This document shows positions 60,984 through 64,000 of a stretch of DNA of 64,000 nt, in pieces. Source of the stretch: Syncephalis plumigaleata (Eukaryota; Zoopagomycota; Zoopagomycetes; Zoopagales; Piptocephalidaceae). The stretch spans positions 930,001 through 994,000 of the forward strand of contig JAIXMF010000005.1 of the NCBI GenBank assembly GCA_025201365.1. Reading direction: 5' to 3'. The notes beneath the pieces were generated by a model, which did not search any database, was not told the origin of the DNA, and saw only the letters and a list, made by a program, of their open reading frames with translations. The stretch's first letter is position 1, and the number at the start of each line of letters is the position of its first letter. Position numbers and translations under genes: made by a program.

Positions 60984-62168
60984 TAGTTATATGAATGCAT
61001 AGCAGTATCAATGACGTGTCCCTTGTTATTGTTCACAACAAGTCGGCATCGATTGCATAGACATTCCGGTTGATCAGATCGATAGCTCCAACATCTCGGG
61101 CATTTATGTCGTGCCGATAAACGTAGAATCATTTGACCAGATGCACCATTCATAGTGTCTATTATGTTGCCGATTAATAGTCATTATCATGCCACACTCA
61201 TACTTCATACTTCATACTTACTTGGTAATGCTATTGTCTCACTAATAAGAACAGTGTCATTTCTCGTGGTTAATGTCGACTGTGCAGCAGCATTAACCGA
61301 TACACATAAGAACGGTTCAGGCAGCTGTGATGCTAATGCGTATTGCTTAGTAAATATGTACAAATAATATCACTATCGCTATTATTATTATTATCGTCTT
61401 ACCGTATTTATGTAGTAATTGGCCTAGTGGAGACATTGCACTGTCTTCTGGTTCTAGTGTCAGATCGATTTGCTCGCTTGTCTTGACTCCCCTGTCAGTC
61501 AATGAGATTTGTAAATAAATCATTTGGTATACTGCATATAGCACTTACTTGACCTGTCGCACCTTCTCGACTAGCTGATAGTACTGACTACGAAGGTGTC
61601 GTAGCACTGTCCAGTCTTGTTCCAAAGCAGTATTATGCCAACGGTCATCCTATTCATATCAATGCTCGAGTGTTAGACCATACATAGCACAGTGATTGCA
61701 AGTGTTTACCAGAGATATCCATCCCGACTGGAATACGCTATCAAGTGGTGTCGACCAACTCGACGAGGAAAAAAGCTGAATCTCCTCGGCTAAATGACAA
61801 GTAATTAATGCGAGTGTGCGTGTGTACACCTCAATTATCTATGCAGTATTCCTTGCTTAGCTACAGTTGCATATCAAGTATCAATCACTTACGTGATATA
61901 CGGCAGTCTGCGCTGATCTTCGTGCCAACGATAATTTGTCGTCAGCGTAAAGCTGCCTCTTGATAGATTCAAAGTAGAACGCCGATAGTTCTGAGTTGGT
62001 AAAGCGATTCAATTCTTGAATAACTACAATAAACAAGGCAAGTATTAGTTCTACCGTTGCGTATGCTATTTACACTTCTTATCGACATACCTTTATTGAA
62101 CGAGAATACTTGGTAAGTATTGCTAATTAACGTGGCAGAACAATGTAGTTCATATAAAGTGTATTGGT
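60984..62168 (-). CDS. C-terminal part of mitochondrial-type isoleucyl-tRNA synthetase
   Basis: Only the anticodon-binding domain and the zinc tail of an IARS2/ISM1-type enzyme are here. Exons in reading order include QYTLYELHCSATLI (ends near 62090), ELNRFTNSELSAFYFESIKRQLYAD...RSAQTAVYH (to about 61890), EEIQLFSS...SVFQSGWISL, DDRWHNTALEQDWTVLRHLRSQYYQLVEKVRQV, GVKTSEQIDLTLEPED (near 61420-61500), a further exon near 61230-61350, and a tail with CPRCWSYR...CLCNRCRLVV, the family zinc finger, and a stop at 60984. All junctions keep frame and the sequence looks under constraint. The Rossmann fold (HIGH, KMSKS) and editing domain should precede the exon that begins at 62168, but the next 1 kb has no such coding and a kinase gene follows. 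Confidence 0.8.
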
Positions 62169-63233
62169 CTATCAAGTGACGATGAGAATGCAAAAAGGTT
62201 GTCGTAATCAATATACATTATTGCATAGAGGTAGCAACGAGTGAACAAATAGAATACACGATAAACAATGTAATAAACAAACAGTAACTAGTAGAATGAC
62301 TGACTTGTCACGAACGAGCAAGGAATGAGCAAGGAAGGGTGCATGAGCACGTATGCCAGTTTATTCGAAGAAGCAGTGTATGCTTGTAGGTAGATAGAGT
62401 ATGTAGATGGCAGTAAACAAATAAAAATACAAATAAAAGCATGACGTAAGGGTGGCATACAAACAGATGACGGAAAAGAGCGGTAAAAGTGAAAGATACA
62501 TATTACAACGAGAGTAGTAAACGCTTAAACATTGATAAATGAGCAGGACAGTGATAGAAAACAAAAGACTAGAACAAACAATAAACAACACTTATTGGTA
62601 TAGTAATAATAACGACAAGTGAGCATGTAGATAGTTTAGAGGAAGAGGAAAACAAAGAGATAAATAAAAGTCATAGAGATAGTATGGCAGAATAGCTGCT
62701 ATTGGGGATGTGTATGCTAAAGTGAAAGAGGGAGTAAGTGGAATGTGAATGACACGAAGAAGACGCGTATTACTGAGAAAGTAAAAGAAAAAATTAGCAT
62801 ATAGTTGAGAGGAAGTAGACGCGTGTTGTTTACTGACAAGTGGAATGTAGTTGACACAAAGAAGTGTGTTATTGAATGACAAGGGAAAAGAGATTAGCAC
62901 GAAGAGAGTATATGAAAGAAGGAAACAAGGGAAACAGCTAGAATGCAGTTGACACAAAGAAGACGCGTGCTGTGTAAAAAAGTAAATGACAAGGGGAATG
63001 AGCAATAGGTGGAATAGTGAATACATGCAGTGTGAAATGGGAATAGTGGCAAGCATTTGTATGTAGTGGAATAAGGTAGAACGATGGAGATAAATAAGTA
63101 TAGTGAATAGAGAAAGCAATAGTAGAATGAATGGAGTGGCAAGTATAGAAATGTTTGTATGCAGTAATTTAAATTGTTAATGATAAAAGAAAAATTTATT
63201 GAACAAAATTGTATAGTACACTAGAGACGGCAT
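62169..63233. other. Purine-rich spacer with degenerate repeats
   Basis: The plus strand is strongly purine-biased, which opens long Leu/Phe/Ser/Tyr-rich frames on the minus strand (62592-63119, 62894-63142) that look like composition artefacts. Within about 62735-62990 a unit of roughly 60-100 bp recurs at least three times in diverged form, marked by GTTGACACAAAGAAG and AGACGCGTG(T)T. No coding similarity to the missing IleRS half or to the kinase was seen. Confidence 0.6.
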
Positions 63234-64000
63234 TTAGGGAGCGCACCGTGGTCGCTTTGGCGATTGCCCAGGCTGCTCGGATTGCGAGAGGCTGTCAAGT
63301 TCGCGCTTGTTATTGTCTTCCAATGAATTAAGCCATGGATGCTGCAGGGCATCCTTGGCCGTCATTCGTTGGGCAGGATCCATTTGGAGAAGCCCATTAA
63401 TAAAATCAATACCTAAACAGTATTAATTATAGTTAGCTGCTTTATTACTGTAATCATAACTTACATTCATGCACGGGCTCATTAAAATTTATAGTTTTAA
63501 ATGGTGTTTGTTCATTTAAAACTTCCTTTAGGCACTCTTTATAATCATTATTATTCATACATCCCGGGAATGGATGTTCACCTATAGTATATCGCGTTAG
63601 CTATCATTAATTTTAAATAGAAATTAACTTACCGCATAGCAGCAAATATGTAAGCACGCCTACGCTCCACATATCACCACTTTTGCTGAATCCAAGATAT
63701 GTACTTGGAATATAGGCGACTTTCTTCATGCCGATATCACCTTGATTCTTGAAGCGTTGAACGATTGTATCCGCCTCTGGATGGCACAAGAGGATTTCAG
63801 GTGCCGTATACATTGGGGTACCAATATACCCTATTACATAGTTAAATGGATCTGTGAATTTCCATGACAGCCCAAAGTCTGCCAGGAGAGTGTGTGTATG
63901 ATCCTCGTCCTTGAAAAGAACATTCTCCAGCTATATTTGTGTTAGTATTTGTAATAAAGCAAATAATCAAATCACTTACTTTTATATCTAGTGGTAATTG
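63234..64000 (-). CDS. CAMK-like Ser/Thr protein kinase, 3' part (runs off window)
   Basis: The gene enters from beyond base 64000. The catalytic loop exon ends QLPLDIK and continues LENVLFKD, so the HRDxKxxN motif reads PLDIKLEN: the catalytic Asp, Lys and Asn are kept, and His-Arg are replaced. Then come LLADFGLSWKF (DFG), a plain TPMYTAPEIL (APE), SGDMWSVGVLTYLLLCG (subdomain IX), HPFPG and MDPAQRMTAKDALQHPWL (subdomain XI). A Ser/Pro/Arg tail of about 30 residues ends at 63234. The long insert LCHPEADTIVQRFKNQGD between APE and subdomain IX is unusual. The closest general pattern is the CAMK group; the specific family is unclear. At least four exons lie in the window. Confidence 0.85.

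Noticed and set aside
62592-63142. Hydrophobic multi-pass membrane protein on the minus strand
   Set aside because: The Leu/Phe/Ser/Tyr-rich frames follow from the purine bias and degenerate repeats of the plus strand; no start context, splice sites or family motif supports them.

Overview
This window is nuclear DNA of a fungus, probably an early-diverging (zoopagomycete- or mucoromycete-like) lineage. The reasons are a chitin deacetylase with a GPI-type tail, a fungal Rrt8/EI24-type membrane protein, a membrane-anchored family 9 cellulase, many short GT-AG introns (mostly about 50 to 130 nt) with CTAAC/CTAAT branch sites, AT-rich spacers and frequent poly-Asn/Thr tracts. The placement is inferred from gene content, not from a database search.

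Layout. 1-8.2 kb: a hypothetical gene, a DH-PH Rho exchange factor (minus), a tRNA-Ala(CGC), a small basic fragment and an unknown basic nuclear-type protein. 8.28-14.09 kb: a 5.8-kb satellite built only from 7-bp and 8-bp words ending in CAGT, lying between two converging genes; it is the most unusual object here. 14.3-19.1 kb: a short-chain dehydrogenase and a sphingomyelin-synthase-like protein with a huge disordered N-terminus. 19.1-23.0 kb: a gene-poor stretch. 23-33 kb: an island of secreted or surface proteins (Asn/Thr repeat protein, small secreted protein, GH9 cellulase, proline-rich membrane protein, acidic secreted protein with decaying duplicated 3' exons). 33-38 kb: mitochondrial malonyl transferase MCT1, and the splicing proteins CWC27 and SNU23. 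39-46.6 kb: chitin deacetylase, EI24 protein, F-box protein, CTR copper transporter and the U6 phosphodiesterase USB1. 46.7-59.6 kb: NPL4, a second F-box protein, NOP14, an ER thioredoxin/PDI protein ending in HDEL, and ferrochelatase. 59.6-64 kb: only the C-terminal part of a mitochondrial-type isoleucyl-tRNA synthetase, a repeat-rich spacer and the 3' part of a CAMK-like kinase that runs off the edge.

Most genes are independent housekeeping genes. Themes are cell surface and wall (GH9, chitin deacetylase, secreted repeat proteins, RhoGEF), RNA processing (CWC27, SNU23, USB1, NOP14) and mitochondria/heme (MCT1, ferrochelatase, IleRS). Two gene pairs share short divergent promoters (MCT1/CWC27, USB1/NPL4).

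Caution for readers: many conserved essential genes change frame by exactly one missing base, often in a 2-4 base homopolymer. The uniform direction points to deletion errors left in a long-read consensus rather than to pseudogenes. Open frames and start codons should be read with that in mind. Coordinates of exons were derived by hand.
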